A stretch of 64,000 nt of DNA from Antarctobacter aquimaris (GTDB lineage: Bacteria > Pseudomonadota > Alphaproteobacteria > Rhodobacterales > Rhodobacteraceae). Position numbers and translations under genes: made by a program. Position 1 is the stretch's first letter, and each line of letters begins with the position of its first letter. The stretch is from contig NZ_FXYF01000005.1 in the NCBI RefSeq assembly GCF_900184945.1, forward strand, positions 62,001-126,000. The letters run 5' to 3'. This document shows, piece after piece, positions 38,057 through 46,645 of this stretch. The notes under the pieces are model-generated. The model made no database searches and had not been told where the DNA came from. It saw only the letters and a program-made list of their open reading frames with translations.

Positions 38057-39853
38057 ATGAAGTCGATGTTCGCCTCGCACCGCCTGGACCTGACGGTGGG
38101 CCGCCTGTCGGCGTTGCATGTCGTCATCGTCGCGATGTCGCTGTCCCTGACGCTGGGCGCCTGGCTGTATTCGAAACACCAGGTCGATCTGCAGGTCCAG
38201 GGCCGGTTCGAGGCCGCGCGGGACCGCACCGTCCGGCTGATCGAAGACCGCATGTCGCGCTACGAGGATGCGCTGCGGTCCGGGGTCGCCCATGTCGAGT
38301 CACGCGACGGACAGCTGACCCACGCGGAATGGCGCGTCTTTGCCAATTCGCTGCACCTGCGCGAGACATATCCCGGCGTGAACGGCATCGGCGTGATCCA
38401 CTACGTCGAGCGGCCCGATTTTCCCGCCTACATGGCCGAGCGCGCCGCCGAGGGGCGGGCGTTCTCGGTCTTTCCGGATCACGCGCAGCCGTTCCTGCTG
38501 CCGATCACCTACATCGAACCCGAGGACATCAACGCCGCCGCGATCGGGCTGGACGTGGCGCACGAGATCAACCGCCGGACCGGGCTGCTGGACAGCCGCG
38601 ACAGCGCCACCGCCCGGATCACCGGGCCGATCGTGCTGGTGCAGGACAGCGGGCATACGCCGGGCTTTCTGTTCTACGCGCCGTTCTACCGGGGCACCGT
38701 GCCGGCCACGCTGGAGGAGCGGCGGGCACGCTTTGCCGGGGTCGTCTACGCGCCCTTCGTGGTGCGCAACCTGGTCGAGGGGCTGCTGTCCAAGGACCTG
38801 CGCGAGGTCCGCTTCAGCCTGCGCGACGGCGAGAGGACGATCTACGACGAACATGGCAGCGACGAGCCGTTGCACGACGCCGAACCGATGTTCGAAGAGA
38901 CCGTCGCGCTGGACCTCTACGGCCGGACCTGGATGATCGACATCCGCACCAACGCGGCCTTTCGCGCCGCCAACGGCTATGACCAGCCGACGCTGATCCT
39001 GATCGGCGGGCTGATCATCGAGGTGCTGGTGATCTCCTTCCTGGTCATGCTGGCGCGCTCCAACCACCGGGCGCATGACTATGCCCGCCAGCTGACCGGG
39101 GAACTGCGCGCCAAGTCCGAGACGCTGGAAAAGGCCAACGCGGCGATCGAGCAATTCGTCTACATCGCCTCGCACGACCTCAAGACGCCGGCGCGCGGGA
39201 TCGGGTTCCTGGCCGACGTGCTGGAAGAGGACCTGGAAGAGATGGTCGGCCCGCTGGACCCGAAAGGCGAGATCAAGTCCCAGCTGGACATGATCCGCGA
39301 CCGTGTCGAGCGGATGAACGACCTGACCGAGGGCATCCTCGAATTCTCGCGCGTCAGCCAGCCGGACGGCGAACCCGGTCCCGGCCTGTCGGTCGGCGCG
39401 CTGGTGACCGACTGCGTCGCGGATTTCGATGTCGAGGGGTCGCAGATCACGCTGGACACCGATGTCGACCGGATCGCCTGCGACAGCCACAATTTCCGGC
39501 GCGTGATCGAGAACCTGGTCGGCAACGCGTTCAAGTACCATCCGCGCCGGGGCACCGCGCGGGTCTGGCTGACCATGCGCGACAGCGGCGACCGGCTGCG
39601 CGTCTCGGTCCGGGACGACGGCGACGGCATCGCGCCCGAGTTTCAGGACAGGGTGTTCGAGGTGTTCCAGACCCTGCGCAAGTCGGGCGACCCGGAAAGC
39701 ACCGGGATCGGGCTGGCCATCGTCCGCAAGGCGGTGCAGCGCCATGGTTTCGAGGTCCGCGTGACCTCGGCCGAGGGGCAAGGCGCCGATTTCAGCTTTG
39801 ACTGGCCCAGGACCGCGGGCGGCGCGACCGGCCCCCTGGAGCACGCGGCGTGA
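38057..39853 (+). CDS. CHASE-domain sensor histidine kinase
   Basis: 598 residues: transmembrane helix at about 20-38, extracytoplasmic CHASE-type sensor (residues 45-310; YPGVNGIGVIHYVERPDF, then PITYIEPEDINAAAIGLDVA), second helix at about 312-335, a coiled coil, HisKA with EQFVYIASHDLKTPARGI (phospho-His) and HATPase_c with NLVGNAFKYHP and STGIGLAIVRK. CHASE domains sense small ligands; the ligand here is unknown. The following receiver gene starts 1 bp after the stop, so signal and output are coupled. Confidence 0.92.
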   Translation: MKSMFASHRLDLTVGRLSALHVVIVAMSLSLTLGAWLYSKHQVDLQVQGRFEAARDRTVRLIEDRMSRYEDALRSGVAHVESRDGQLTHAEWRVFANSLHLRETYPGVNGIGVIHYVERPDFPAYMAERAAEGRAFSVFPDHAQPFLLPITYIEPEDINAAAIGLDVAHEINRRTGLLDSRDSATARITGPIVLVQDSGHTPGFLFYAPFYRGTVPATLEERRARFAGVVYAPFVVRNLVEGLLSKDLREVRFSLRDGERTIYDEHGSDEPLHDAEPMFEETVALDLYGRTWMIDIRTNAAFRAANGYDQPTLILIGGLIIEVLVISFLVMLARSNHRAHDYARQLTGELRAKSETLEKANAAIEQFVYIASHDLKTPARGIGFLADVLEEDLEEMVGPLDPKGEIKSQLDMIRDRVERMNDLTEGILEFSRVSQPDGEPGPGLSVGALVTDCVADFDVEGSQITLDTDVDRIACDSHNFRRVIENLVGNAFKYHPRRGTARVWLTMRDSGDRLRVSVRDDGDGIAPEFQDRVFEVFQTLRKSGDPESTGIGLAIVRKAVQRHGFEVRVTSAEGQGADFSFDWPRTAGGATGPLEHAA

Positions 39854-39854
39854 C

Positions 39855-40289
39855 ATGGCGCGAGCGATGAACATCCTGCTGGTCGAAGACAACAGCCTGG
39901 ACGCGATGATGATCCGCCGGGCGCTGAGCAAGGTTGCCCCGGACGCCGCCGTGGCCCATGCCTCGGACGGGCTCGAGGCGCTGGACCTGCTGGAGTCGGA
40001 CCGGCTGCGGCCACCCTATTTCGTGCTGCTCGACATCAACATGCCGCGGATGAACGGGCACGAGTTCCTGGAACGGCTGCGCAGCGCGCGGGCGGGTTCG
40101 GACACCGTGGTCTTTGTCTTCTCCACCTCGGACTGCCCGCGCGACATCGCCAAGGCCTACAGGCAGCACGCGAACGGCTATATCGTCAAGCCGCACGACA
40201 AGAAGGGCATGATGGCCAGCCTCGCGACGCTGCGCGATTTCTGGGAGCTGTGCGAGCCGCCGCCGAAGCCGGGCAGCCCGCCGCGCTAG
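39855..40289 (+). CDS. Single-domain response regulator (Rcp1-like)
   Basis: 144-residue stand-alone receiver: acidic pair in ILLVEDNSLD, phospho-Asp in FVLLDINMPRMNG, Thr/Ser switch FVFSTSD and the conserved Lys in GYIVKPHDKKG. There is no output domain, so it passes phosphate on or acts by protein contact. A second ATG (39867, MNILLVEDN) is equally possible. Immediate partner of the CHASE kinase, as Rcp1-type receivers are of phytochrome-like kinases. Confidence 0.9.
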   Translation: MARAMNILLVEDNSLDAMMIRRALSKVAPDAAVAHASDGLEALDLLESDRLRPPYFVLLDINMPRMNGHEFLERLRSARAGSDTVVFVFSTSDCPRDIAKAYRQHANGYIVKPHDKKGMMASLATLRDFWELCEPPPKPGSPPR

Positions 40290-40317
40290 GCCGCGCCGGG
40301 CTAGCGGCTGGCGGGTG

Positions 40318-41493
40318 TCAGAGCCGCCCGAGCAGCGCCGGGGTCGGCCAGGCGTCGGCGGGCATGCCCAGTTCGCGCTGGACGGTGCGCACCGCCGCGC
40401 GGGTGCCGGCGCCGAGGATGCCGTCGATCTCGCCCACGTCGAAACCGCGATCGGCCAGCTTGCGCTGCAACAGCTTCATCTCGTCGCCGGACAGGCCCGG
40501 CTCGGGGGTGCCGGCGTCGTAGACCGGCGCGCCCTGCAACCGTGTGGCGAAATAGGCCGCGGTCAGCACGTAGGTAAAGCTCTGGTTCCACTCGAAGTAG
40601 ACGCTGAAGTTGGGATAGGCGATGAACAGCGGCCCCTTGCGGCCCTGCGGCACGACGATGGAGGCCTGCAACCGCCCGTCGTCCAGCGGCCCGTGCCGGC
40701 CGCGCACGCCCAGCTGTTCCCATTCGGCCACCGTCTTGGTGGTGTGCATCCCGGTGTCGAACCAGTCGATGCCCTCGGGCACGGTGACCTCCTGCAACCA
40801 GGGCTCGTTCGGGCGCCAGCCGAGATGCGACAGCATCCGGGCCCCGGACATCAGCGCATCCGGCGCGCTGGTCTTGAGCGTCACATGACCGTCGCCGTCG
40901 CCGTCGACGCCGTTCTCCAGGATGTCGCGCGGCAGCATCTGCACCATGCCGATCTCGCCGGCCCAGGCGCCGGTGGTGGTCGCCGGATCAAGGTCGCCCT
41001 TTTCGTAGAGCGACAGCGCGGCAAAGATCTGCGGCCGGAAGATCTGCGGGCGGCGGCAGTCATGCGCCAGCGTCACCAGCGCGTTGACGGTGTTGAAATC
41101 GCCCTGGAAGGCGCCGAAATCGGTCTCGAAGGCCCAGAAGGCCAGCAGCACGCCGCGCGCCAAGCCGTATTCGGCCTCGATCCGGTCAAACACCGCATCG
41201 TAGCGGTCGGCCATCTGCCGGCCCTTGTCCAGCCGGCCCTGGCTGATCAGCTTGCGCGAGAAGGTGACGAAGGGGTCCTGGAAGATTCCCTGGCGGCGGT
41301 CGGCCCGCAGAACGGCGTCGCTTTGCTGGACACCGGCGAAAAACCGCCGAACCGTCTCCGGGTCATGGCCCAGCGTCACCGCCTCGAGTTTCAGCCCTTC
41401 GACGAAGGCGCCAAAGCCGCCACCGCAGGGCACATCCTGCGCCTGCACCGCGCCCGCCATCGCCAAAGCGCCGATAAATGCCGAAAACCGCAT
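40318..41493 (-). CDS. MltB-type lytic murein transglycosylase with peptidoglycan-binding domain
   Basis: 391-residue periplasmic protein: a signal peptide ending VQAQ, an SLT_2/MltB domain with the catalytic Glu in LLAFWAFETDFGAFQGDFNT and GEIGMVQMLPRDIL, and a C-terminal PG_binding_1 domain (LLQRKLADRGFDVGEIDGIL). It cleaves glycan chains to 1,6-anhydro products. No lipobox, so it is soluble. Transcribed alone, convergent with the receiver gene. Confidence 0.93.
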   Translation of the reverse strand: MRFSAFIGALAMAGAVQAQDVPCGGGFGAFVEGLKLEAVTLGHDPETVRRFFAGVQQSDAVLRADRRQGIFQDPFVTFSRKLISQGRLDKGRQMADRYDAVFDRIEAEYGLARGVLLAFWAFETDFGAFQGDFNTVNALVTLAHDCRRPQIFRPQIFAALSLYEKGDLDPATTTGAWAGEIGMVQMLPRDILENGVDGDGDGHVTLKTSAPDALMSGARMLSHLGWRPNEPWLQEVTVPEGIDWFDTGMHTTKTVAEWEQLGVRGRHGPLDDGRLQASIVVPQGRKGPLFIAYPNFSVYFEWNQSFTYVLTAAYFATRLQGAPVYDAGTPEPGLSGDEMKLLQRKLADRGFDVGEIDGILGAGTRAAVRTVQRELGMPADAWPTPALLGRL

Positions 41494-41640
41494 GGAAATT
41501 CCCCGTTCGATGCCTGTTGCGGGCAGATTATCAATCCGGGCGCAAGGGGCAAGCGGGCTGTGTCGGACAGCCTGCCCGGCGGCATCGCGGCGACAGGATC
41601 GTGCCGTTCGCGAAGCGGAAATTTACCGTTTGTTCCAAAA

Positions 41641-41655
41641 TTACCGAACAATTAA
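41641..41655 (+). promoter_or_regulatory. Candidate CtrA-binding box upstream of the atypical receiver
   Basis: TTAC-N7-TTAA (41641-41655) differs from the alphaproteobacterial CtrA consensus TTAA-N7-TTAA by one base, and continues as TTAACC, the usual extended half-site. It lies 70 bp before the TTG start within an unusually AT-rich stretch. CtrA binding is inference from the motif. Confidence 0.4.
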
Positions 41656-41724
41656 CCGAATCTTCACCCTTATGAACGTTTGATGAACTTGTTATAGTCA
41701 TAAGAATAGTATCAGGAGGCCCGC

Positions 41725-42105
41725 TTGAACGTATTGATCGTCGAAAGCCGCGTGCCTCTTGCCCAGCTCTGGCAGCGGCACCTGCACCGCAGCGGGGCGC
41801 AAGTGTGGCTTGCGGCCTCCGAAGACGAGGCGTTCGAACTGCTGGCGATCGAACGATTCCAGGTCATCATCCTGGATGTCGTTCTGGAGGACGGCAGCGC
41901 GCTGTCGGTGGCGGACGTGGCGCAGTACCGCCAGCCCGAGGCGCGGATCATCTTTGTCACCAACAGCGGCTTCTTTTCGGACGGGTCGATCTTCAACCTG
42001 TGCGCCAATGCCTGCGCCTACCTGCCCAGCACCACGCCGCCCGACGACCTGACCAGCATGGTGCACCACTACGCGCGGGCGCCGCTGAACGCGCCCGCGG
42101 GCTGA
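41725..42105 (+). CDS. Atypical single-domain receiver protein
   Basis: 126 residues with a receiver fold: NVLIVESRVPLAQLWQRHL, phospho-Asp candidate in VIILDVVLEDGSAL, Thr in IIFVTNSGFFSDG. The second acidic residue and the conserved Lys are altered (AYLPSTTPP in place of KP), so phosphorylation may be weak or absent. The start is TTG with a perfect AGGAGG 6 bp upstream; no ATG is available. I recall similar proteins in many Rhodobacteraceae, without assigned function. A CtrA-like site precedes it. Confidence 0.82.
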   Translation: MNVLIVESRVPLAQLWQRHLHRSGAQVWLAASEDEAFELLAIERFQVIILDVVLEDGSALSVADVAQYRQPEARIIFVTNSGFFSDGSIFNLCANACAYLPSTTPPDDLTSMVHHYARAPLNAPAG

Positions 42106-42108
42106 GGC

Positions 42109-43098
42109 TCAGGCCGCCTTCAGCGTCTCGCGGCCATGCGGGGCGGCGAGGTCCAGATCAGGGCCGGCGGGCACGATGCGATACGGGTTCACCGTCTCGT
42201 GGCTGTAGTAGTAGTGCCGGGTGATGTGGTCGAAGTTGACCGTCTCGGCGACGCCGGGCCACTGGTACAATTCGCGCGTGTAGGCCCAGAGGTTGGGGTA
42301 GTCGACGATCCGCGCGCGGTTGCACTTGAAGTGGCCGTGGTAGACCTTGTCAAAGCGGATCAGCGTGGTGAACAGGCGCCAGTCGGCCTCGGTGAGGCGG
42401 TCGCCCATCAGGTAGCGGTTGCGCGCCAGCCGCTCCTCCAGCCAGTCGAGCGTGTCGAACAGCGGCCCCACGGCAGCGTCATAGGCCGCCTGCGTGGTGG
42501 CGAACCCGGCCTTGTAGACGCCGTTGTTGACGGTGTCGTAGATGCGGGCGTTCACCGGCTCGATCGCGGTGCGCAGGTCCTCGGGCCAGAAATCGGCGCT
42601 GTTGCCGGTCAGCCGGTCGAAGGCGCTGTTGAACATGCGGATGATCTCGGAGGATTCGTTCGACACGATGGTCTGGCGTTGCTTGTCCCACAGCACGGGC
42701 ACGGTGACGCGGCCGGTCGCCTTCGGGTCCGCCCGTGTGTAGATGTCGCGCAGGAAGGGCAGGCCGTAGAGCGTGTCGCCGGTGGCGCCCTGCCGGTCAC
42801 TCGCAAAGGTCCAGCCATCGTCCAGCATGTCGGGATGCACGGCACTGACGGAGATCAGGTCCTCCAGCCCCTTGAGGCTGCGAAAGATCAGCGCGCGATG
42901 CGCCCAGGGGCAGGCAAGGCAGACGTAGAGATGATAGCGGCCGGGCTCGGCGGCAAAGCCGCCCTCGCCGCTGGGTCCGGGCGTTCCGTCCGGGGTGATC
43001 CAGTTGCGCCAGACCGAGTCCGAGCGGACAAAGGCGCCGCCCGTCTTTCCGGTGTCGTACCAGCCGGTGTCCCAGCGTCCCTCGATCAACTGTCCCAT
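42109..43098 (-). CDS. Xi-class glutathione S-transferase / glutathionyl-hydroquinone reductase
   Basis: 329-residue member of the YqjG/ECM4 group, which reduces glutathionyl-(hydro)quinones. Catalytic Cys in YVCLACPWAHRALIFR (about residue 62), SAVHPDMLDDGW, VPVLWDKQRQTIVSNESSEI (glutathione contact) and the C-terminal NPYRIVPAGPD. The stop lies 3 bp from the convergent receiver stop. Start at 43098 follows a GGGGAGACC site. Confidence 0.93.
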   Translation of the reverse strand: MGQLIEGRWDTGWYDTGKTGGAFVRSDSVWRNWITPDGTPGPSGEGGFAAEPGRYHLYVCLACPWAHRALIFRSLKGLEDLISVSAVHPDMLDDGWTFASDRQGATGDTLYGLPFLRDIYTRADPKATGRVTVPVLWDKQRQTIVSNESSEIIRMFNSAFDRLTGNSADFWPEDLRTAIEPVNARIYDTVNNGVYKAGFATTQAAYDAAVGPLFDTLDWLEERLARNRYLMGDRLTEADWRLFTTLIRFDKVYHGHFKCNRARIVDYPNLWAYTRELYQWPGVAETVNFDHITRHYYYSHETVNPYRIVPAGPDLDLAAPHGRETLKAA

Positions 43099-43211
43099 GA
43101 CGGTCTCCCCTCTTGTGTCTGTACCAGGGAGGTAGTCGGTGTCGGCCGCGCGGCCAAGGTCCCTGGGCGCGCAAGGGGTTTGCGGTCACGCACAGCCGCG
43201 TGGCGCGGGGA

Positions 43212-43445
43212 TCAGCGCAGGTAGGTCTTCCAGACCCAGATCAGCAGCAGCGCCCCCAGCACCGCGCCCACCAGCCCCGCCAGCATGCCGCCGACCATCA
43301 GGATGAAGCGCAGGACCAGCCCGCCGATCAGCGCGCCGCCGATGCCGATGGCGATGGTCGGCAGGATCGGGGTGTCCATCTTCATCAGCCGGGTGGCGAT
43401 GAAACCGGCAGCGGCGCCGATGATGATGAGCCAGATGATGGGCAT
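43212..43445 (-). CDS. GlsB/YeaQ/YmgE-type small membrane protein
   Basis: 77 residues, almost wholly hydrophobic: IIWLIIIGAAAGFIATRLM, then IAIGIGGALIGGLVLRFI and MLAGLVGAVLGALLLIWVW, three Gly-rich helices of the transglycosylase-associated protein family. Role unknown; the family is often stress-induced. GGAGACCCCC precedes the ATG. Confidence 0.85.
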   Translation of the reverse strand: MPIIWLIIIGAAAGFIATRLMKMDTPILPTIAIGIGGALIGGLVLRFILMVGGMLAGLVGAVLGALLLIWVWKTYLR

Positions 43446-43543
43446 GGGGGTCTCCTGACGGGGAAAGGGCGCGTCCTGCGCGCAGGATAGTCCAGCGGGC
43501 GGCTCAGGCATAGGGGGCGTTCCTGACCGCAAGTGGACGCGTT

Positions 43544-43608
43544 CGGGCTTCTTTGGTTTGAAAAATACCTCGGGGGAGGCGCCGAAGGCGACGGGGGCAG
43601 CGCCCCCT
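43544..43608 (-). repeat. Dispersed GC-rich hairpin element, copy D
   Basis: CGGGCTTCTTTGGTTTGAAA then AATACCTCGGGGGAG, middle CGCC-gaa-GGCG hairpin and GGGGGCAGCGCCCCC arm. It lies in the gap between two small membrane-protein genes. Confidence 0.85.
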
Positions 43609-43639
43609 GACCGCGCGTGCGGCCGGGGACACCGCCGGG

Positions 43640-43879
43640 TCAGCGCCTGCGCCAGTGCGTGGGCACGATGATCAGCGCGCCGACCGAGGCGAGGATCGCG
43701 TTCAGCCCCTGCGCGCGAAAGCCGACGTGGAACATGATGGTGACAAAATAGAACAGGAAGGCGCCGCCGATGCAGATGATGATGCTCTGCAGGATGCCGT
43801 TGCGGGTAAAGCCGGTCTTTTCGGACAGGTATCCGACGATCCCGGCGATCACCACGGTGCCGATCAGGGAGGGAAACAT
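43640..43879 (-). CDS. Small hypothetical membrane protein
   Basis: 79 residues with three predicted helices (MFPSLIGTVVIAGIVGYLSE, IIICIGGAFLFYFVTIMFHV, and AILASVGALIIVPTHW). It resembles GlsB/YeaQ-type proteins in length and Gly content but is not a clear member. Start at 43879 with GGGAGGGAA upstream. It lies 62 bp downstream of fmt and is probably co-transcribed with it. Confidence 0.75.
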   Translation of the reverse strand: MFPSLIGTVVIAGIVGYLSEKTGFTRNGILQSIIICIGGAFLFYFVTIMFHVGFRAQGLNAILASVGALIIVPTHWRRR

Positions 43880-43941
43880 CTGGCGCGCCTTCTGTTGGGT
43901 CGGGGTCAGGATAGCGGCGGGCCGGGGCAATGCCCAGCCCG

Positions 43942-44853
43942 TCACGCGCCCAGCTGCGTGCCCTTGGGCAGGGGAAAGCCCATGAGGAAAGTGGCGGCGT
44001 CCTGCGCGCCCCTGCCCGCGCGCTGCGCCCGGGTGACACGCAGCGCGCCGCTGCCGCAGGCGACGGTCAGCGCGTCGTCCAGCGTGGTGCCCGGCGCGCC
44101 CTGCCCTGTCGCCGGTTCGGCACCAAGCAGCTTGATCCGCTCGCCCTGCGCCGTGGTCCAGGCGCCCGGGAAAGGCGACAGCCCGCGGATCAGGCGCGAG
44201 ACCTCTTCGGCCGGGCGGGACCAGTCCACCGCCGCCTCGCCCTTGTCGATCTTGGCGGAGTAGGTGACGCCCTCGTCGGGCTGCGGGTGCGGGATCAGGG
44301 TGTCGAGCCGCGCCAGCGCCTCGACGATCAGCCGCGCGCCCAGCGCGCTGAGGCGGTCGTGGAGGTCCCCGGTGGTCTCGGTGTCGCCGATGGGGATGGC
44401 CTCGCGCAGCAGCACCGGGCCGGTGTCCAGCCCGGCCTCCATCTGCATGATGCAGACGCCGGTCTGCGCGTCGCCGGCCATGATCGCGCGGTGGATCGGT
44501 GCCGCGCCGCGCCAGCGCGGCAGCAGCGAGGCGTGGATGTTCAGGCAGCCGTGGCGCGGCGCGTCCAGGATGGCCTGCGGCAGGATCAGGCCATAAGCGA
44601 CGACGACCGCGACATCGGGTTTCAGCGCGGCAAACTCGGCCTGCGCCTCGGGTGTCTTCAGGCTGACCGGGTGGCGCACCGGCAGGCCCAGCGCCTCGGC
44701 CCGCATGTGGACGGGGGTGGGGCGGTCCTTCTTGCCGCGCCCGGCGGGGCGGGGCGGCTGGCAGTAGACGCAGGCGATGTCGTGCCCCGCCGCCACCAGC
44801 GCGTCGAGCACGGGGACGGAGAAGTCGGGGGTGCCCATGAAGACGATGCGCAT
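43942..44853 (-). CDS. fmt: Methionyl-tRNA formyltransferase
   Basis: Formylates initiator Met-tRNA with 10-formyl-THF. 303 residues: [19 protein letters not shown], the folate/catalytic stretch [20 protein letters not shown] (Asn-His and later Asp in GLDTGPVLL), and the C-terminal tRNA-binding domain ([20 protein letters not shown]). Start at 44853. It is the last core gene of the def-def-def-fmt cluster, 168 bp after the third def, with four palindromes in that gap. Confidence 0.97.
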   Translation of the reverse strand: MRIVFMGTPDFSVPVLDALVAAGHDIACVYCQPPRPAGRGKKDRPTPVHMRAEALGLPVRHPVSLKTPEAQAEFAALKPDVAVVVAYGLILPQAILDAPRHGCLNIHASLLPRWRGAAPIHRAIMAGDAQTGVCIMQMEAGLDTGPVLLREAIPIGDTETTGDLHDRLSALGARLIVEALARLDTLIPHPQPDEGVTYSAKIDKGEAAVDWSRPAEEVSRLIRGLSPFPGAWTTAQGERIKLLGAEPATGQGAPGTTLDDALTVACGSGALRVTRAQRAGRGAQDAATFLMGFPLPKGTQLGA

Positions 44854-44909
44854 CGGGTCGATCCTAAGCTGGCCTCGGGACGGCTGTCTAACCGAGGATG
44901 GGGTGCGAC

Positions 44910-45007
44910 CCAAGGGCCTTCGAAGGCCCTTGGACAACGCGCTTGCAAGCGCGTTTCAAAAGCGGCTGCGCAGCCGCTTGTCCAAAGGCGTTTCGAAACG
45001 CCTTTGG
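44910..45007. repeat. Array of four perfect palindromes between def-like gene and fmt
   Basis: Four uninterrupted perfect palindromes of 24, 20, 20 and 26 bp (44910-44933, 44936-44955, 44960-44979, 44982-45007), separated by 2-4 bp. Centres are TTCGAA, TTGCAA, TGCGCA and TTCGAA. Arms differ between units, yet each is perfectly self-complementary. In RNA they would form four tandem hairpins ahead of fmt. Same family as 1219-1260. Confidence 0.92.
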
Positions 45008-45021
45008 CGCTGCGGGACCGG

Positions 45022-45516
45022 TCAGCCCTTCTTGCGCGCCTTGCGCAGCAGCATGTCGCGCTTCACCTTGCTCAGCAGGTCAAAGTACATCCGCCCGTTC
45101 AGGTGGTCGACCTGGTGCTGCACCGAGGTCGCCCAGAGGCCGACCAGGTCCTTTTCCACCCGCGTGCCGGTCTCGTCGAGATAGGCCACCGTCACCGCGC
45201 GGGGGCGGCTGATCGTGGCGTGGACGCCGGGCAGGTTGGGGCTGGCTTCGTCGTGTTCGCGGAAGGTGACCGAGGCGTGCAGGATCTCGGGGTTGGCCAT
45301 GCGGATCGCCTGGCCGCGCGTGTCCGAGGCATCGACCACCGCGAGGCGCAGCATCACGCCGATCTGCGGCGCGGCGAGGCCGACACCGGGCATCGCCTCC
45401 ATCGTCTCGATCATGTCCTCCCAGATCGCGCGGATCTGGTCCGTGACCTCGGGCACCGGGGCGCAGACCGTGCGCAGCCGCTTGTCCGGCCAGGGCACGA
45501 AGGGGCGGACGGTCAT
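45022..45516 (-). CDS. Degenerate peptide-deformylase paralogue, probably inactive
   Basis: 164-residue deformylase-fold protein. Motif 1 is kept (GVGLAAPQIG), but motif 2, normally EGCLS, reads EASPN so the metal-ligand Cys is lost, and motif 3, normally HExDH, reads HQVDH so the catalytic Glu is Gln. It is therefore unlikely to deformylate peptides as known enzymes do; a regulatory or binding role is possible. The frame is intact and starts within the previous gene (4-bp overlap), so it is maintained. Third gene of the def run. Confidence 0.88.
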   Translation of the reverse strand: MTVRPFVPWPDKRLRTVCAPVPEVTDQIRAIWEDMIETMEAMPGVGLAAPQIGVMLRLAVVDASDTRGQAIRMANPEILHASVTFREHDEASPNLPGVHATISRPRAVTVAYLDETGTRVEKDLVGLWATSVQHQVDHLNGRMYFDLLSKVKRDMLLRKARKKG

Positions 45517-46016
45517 GCGCCGCGCGCCCGGTCATACTCCGCCAGCAGCGCGGCGCGCGCAGCCTCCTCCAGCCGGTCGAAGTGCATCACCCCGTCGAGG
45601 TGGTCCAGCTCGTGCTGGGCGATGATCGCGGCGGCGCCGGACAGCGCCAGCTCCTGCGGCTGGCCCGACAGGTCGGTGAACCCCAGCGTGATCTGCCGCG
45701 CGCGGGCGACCTGCGCGGTCACGCCGGGCACCGACAGGCAGCCCTCCTCCCCCGTCGCCAGATCCTCCGAGGCCGACCGGATCGCCGGGTTGATGCAGAC
45801 CAGCGGGGTCATCTCGCCCGTCTTCCAGCCCGCGTCCATCACGAAGAGTCGTGTCATCACGCCGACCTGCGGCGCGGCGAGGCCGCGGCCGGGGGCGGCA
45901 TACATCGTCTCGAACATGTCGGTCACGAGTTGGTCGAGCGTGCCGGGATCCTGCACCGGGGCGCAGGGTTGCGCCAGCCGGGGGTCGGGCCACTTGAGGA
46001 TGGGAAGCGTGCTCAC
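45513..46016 (-). CDS. def: Peptide deformylase, second copy
   Basis: 167-residue deformylase with all three motifs: GRGLAAPQVG, EEGCLSVPGV and QHELDHLDG. It removes the N-formyl group from nascent proteins using a bound metal. It overlaps both neighbours by 4 bp. The C-terminus is Ala-rich and differs from copy 1. Substrate preference between the paralogues is not evident. Confidence 0.95.
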   Translation of the reverse strand: MSTLPILKWPDPRLAQPCAPVQDPGTLDQLVTDMFETMYAAPGRGLAAPQVGVMTRLFVMDAGWKTGEMTPLVCINPAIRSASEDLATGEEGCLSVPGVTAQVARARQITLGFTDLSGQPQELALSGAAAIIAQHELDHLDGVMHFDRLEEAARAALLAEYDRARGA

Positions 46017-46540
46017 ACCTTCTCCCGCGCGCGTTCTTTCTTCAGCTTGACCATCTTGCGGGTGATCATCTGGCGCCGCAGCGGCTTGAGGTAGTCGATG
46101 AACAGCACGCCGTCGAGGTGGTCGATCTCGTGCTGCACGCAGGTCGCCCAGAGGCCGTTAAAGGTTTCCCTGTGCAGCTTGCCGTCGGCGCCCAGCCATT
46201 CGACATCCACGACCTTGGGGCGTTCGACGTCGGCGTATTGATCGGGGATCGACAGGCAGCCTTCCTCGTAGACGTTCTTTTCGTCGCTGCTGGCCAGCAC
46301 GCGCGGGTTGAACATCACCAACGGGCGCGCCTCGTCGCCGTTGTCCGGCTTGGCGCAGTCGAGCACGATCAGCCGCGACAGCACGCCCACCTGCGGCGCG
46401 GCCAGCCCGATGCCCGGCGCGGCGTACATGGTTTCGAGCATGTCGTCCGACAGCGCGCGCAACTCGTCCGACAGGTCATCGACCGGGTCGCAGACCTTTT
46501 TCAGGCGGGGATCGGGGTGAATGAGGATCGGCCGTTTCAT
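46013..46540 (-). CDS. def: Peptide deformylase, first copy
   Basis: 175-residue canonical deformylase: GIGLAAPQVG, EEGCLSIPDQYADVERP and QHEIDHLDGVLFIDYL, with a basic C-terminal tail (RRQMITRKMVKLKKERAREK) that may bind the ribosome exit region. MKRPILIHPDPRL at 46540 is the family start; an upstream ATG at 46576 adds an unlike extension. First gene of the def-def-def-fmt cluster and the most typical copy. Confidence 0.97.
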   Translation of the reverse strand: MKRPILIHPDPRLKKVCDPVDDLSDELRALSDDMLETMYAAPGIGLAAPQVGVLSRLIVLDCAKPDNGDEARPLVMFNPRVLASSDEKNVYEEGCLSIPDQYADVERPKVVDVEWLGADGKLHRETFNGLWATCVQHEIDHLDGVLFIDYLKPLRRQMITRKMVKLKKERAREKV

Positions 46541-46645
46541 GGCCTGCCATTTAAGCGGCGCGCGCGCGATAGGCAAGCGTCCGGGGCCTTGCCCTTGGCC
46601 GCCAGATGGCTAGCCTGCGCGGCGACAAGGCAGAGGAACACAGGC

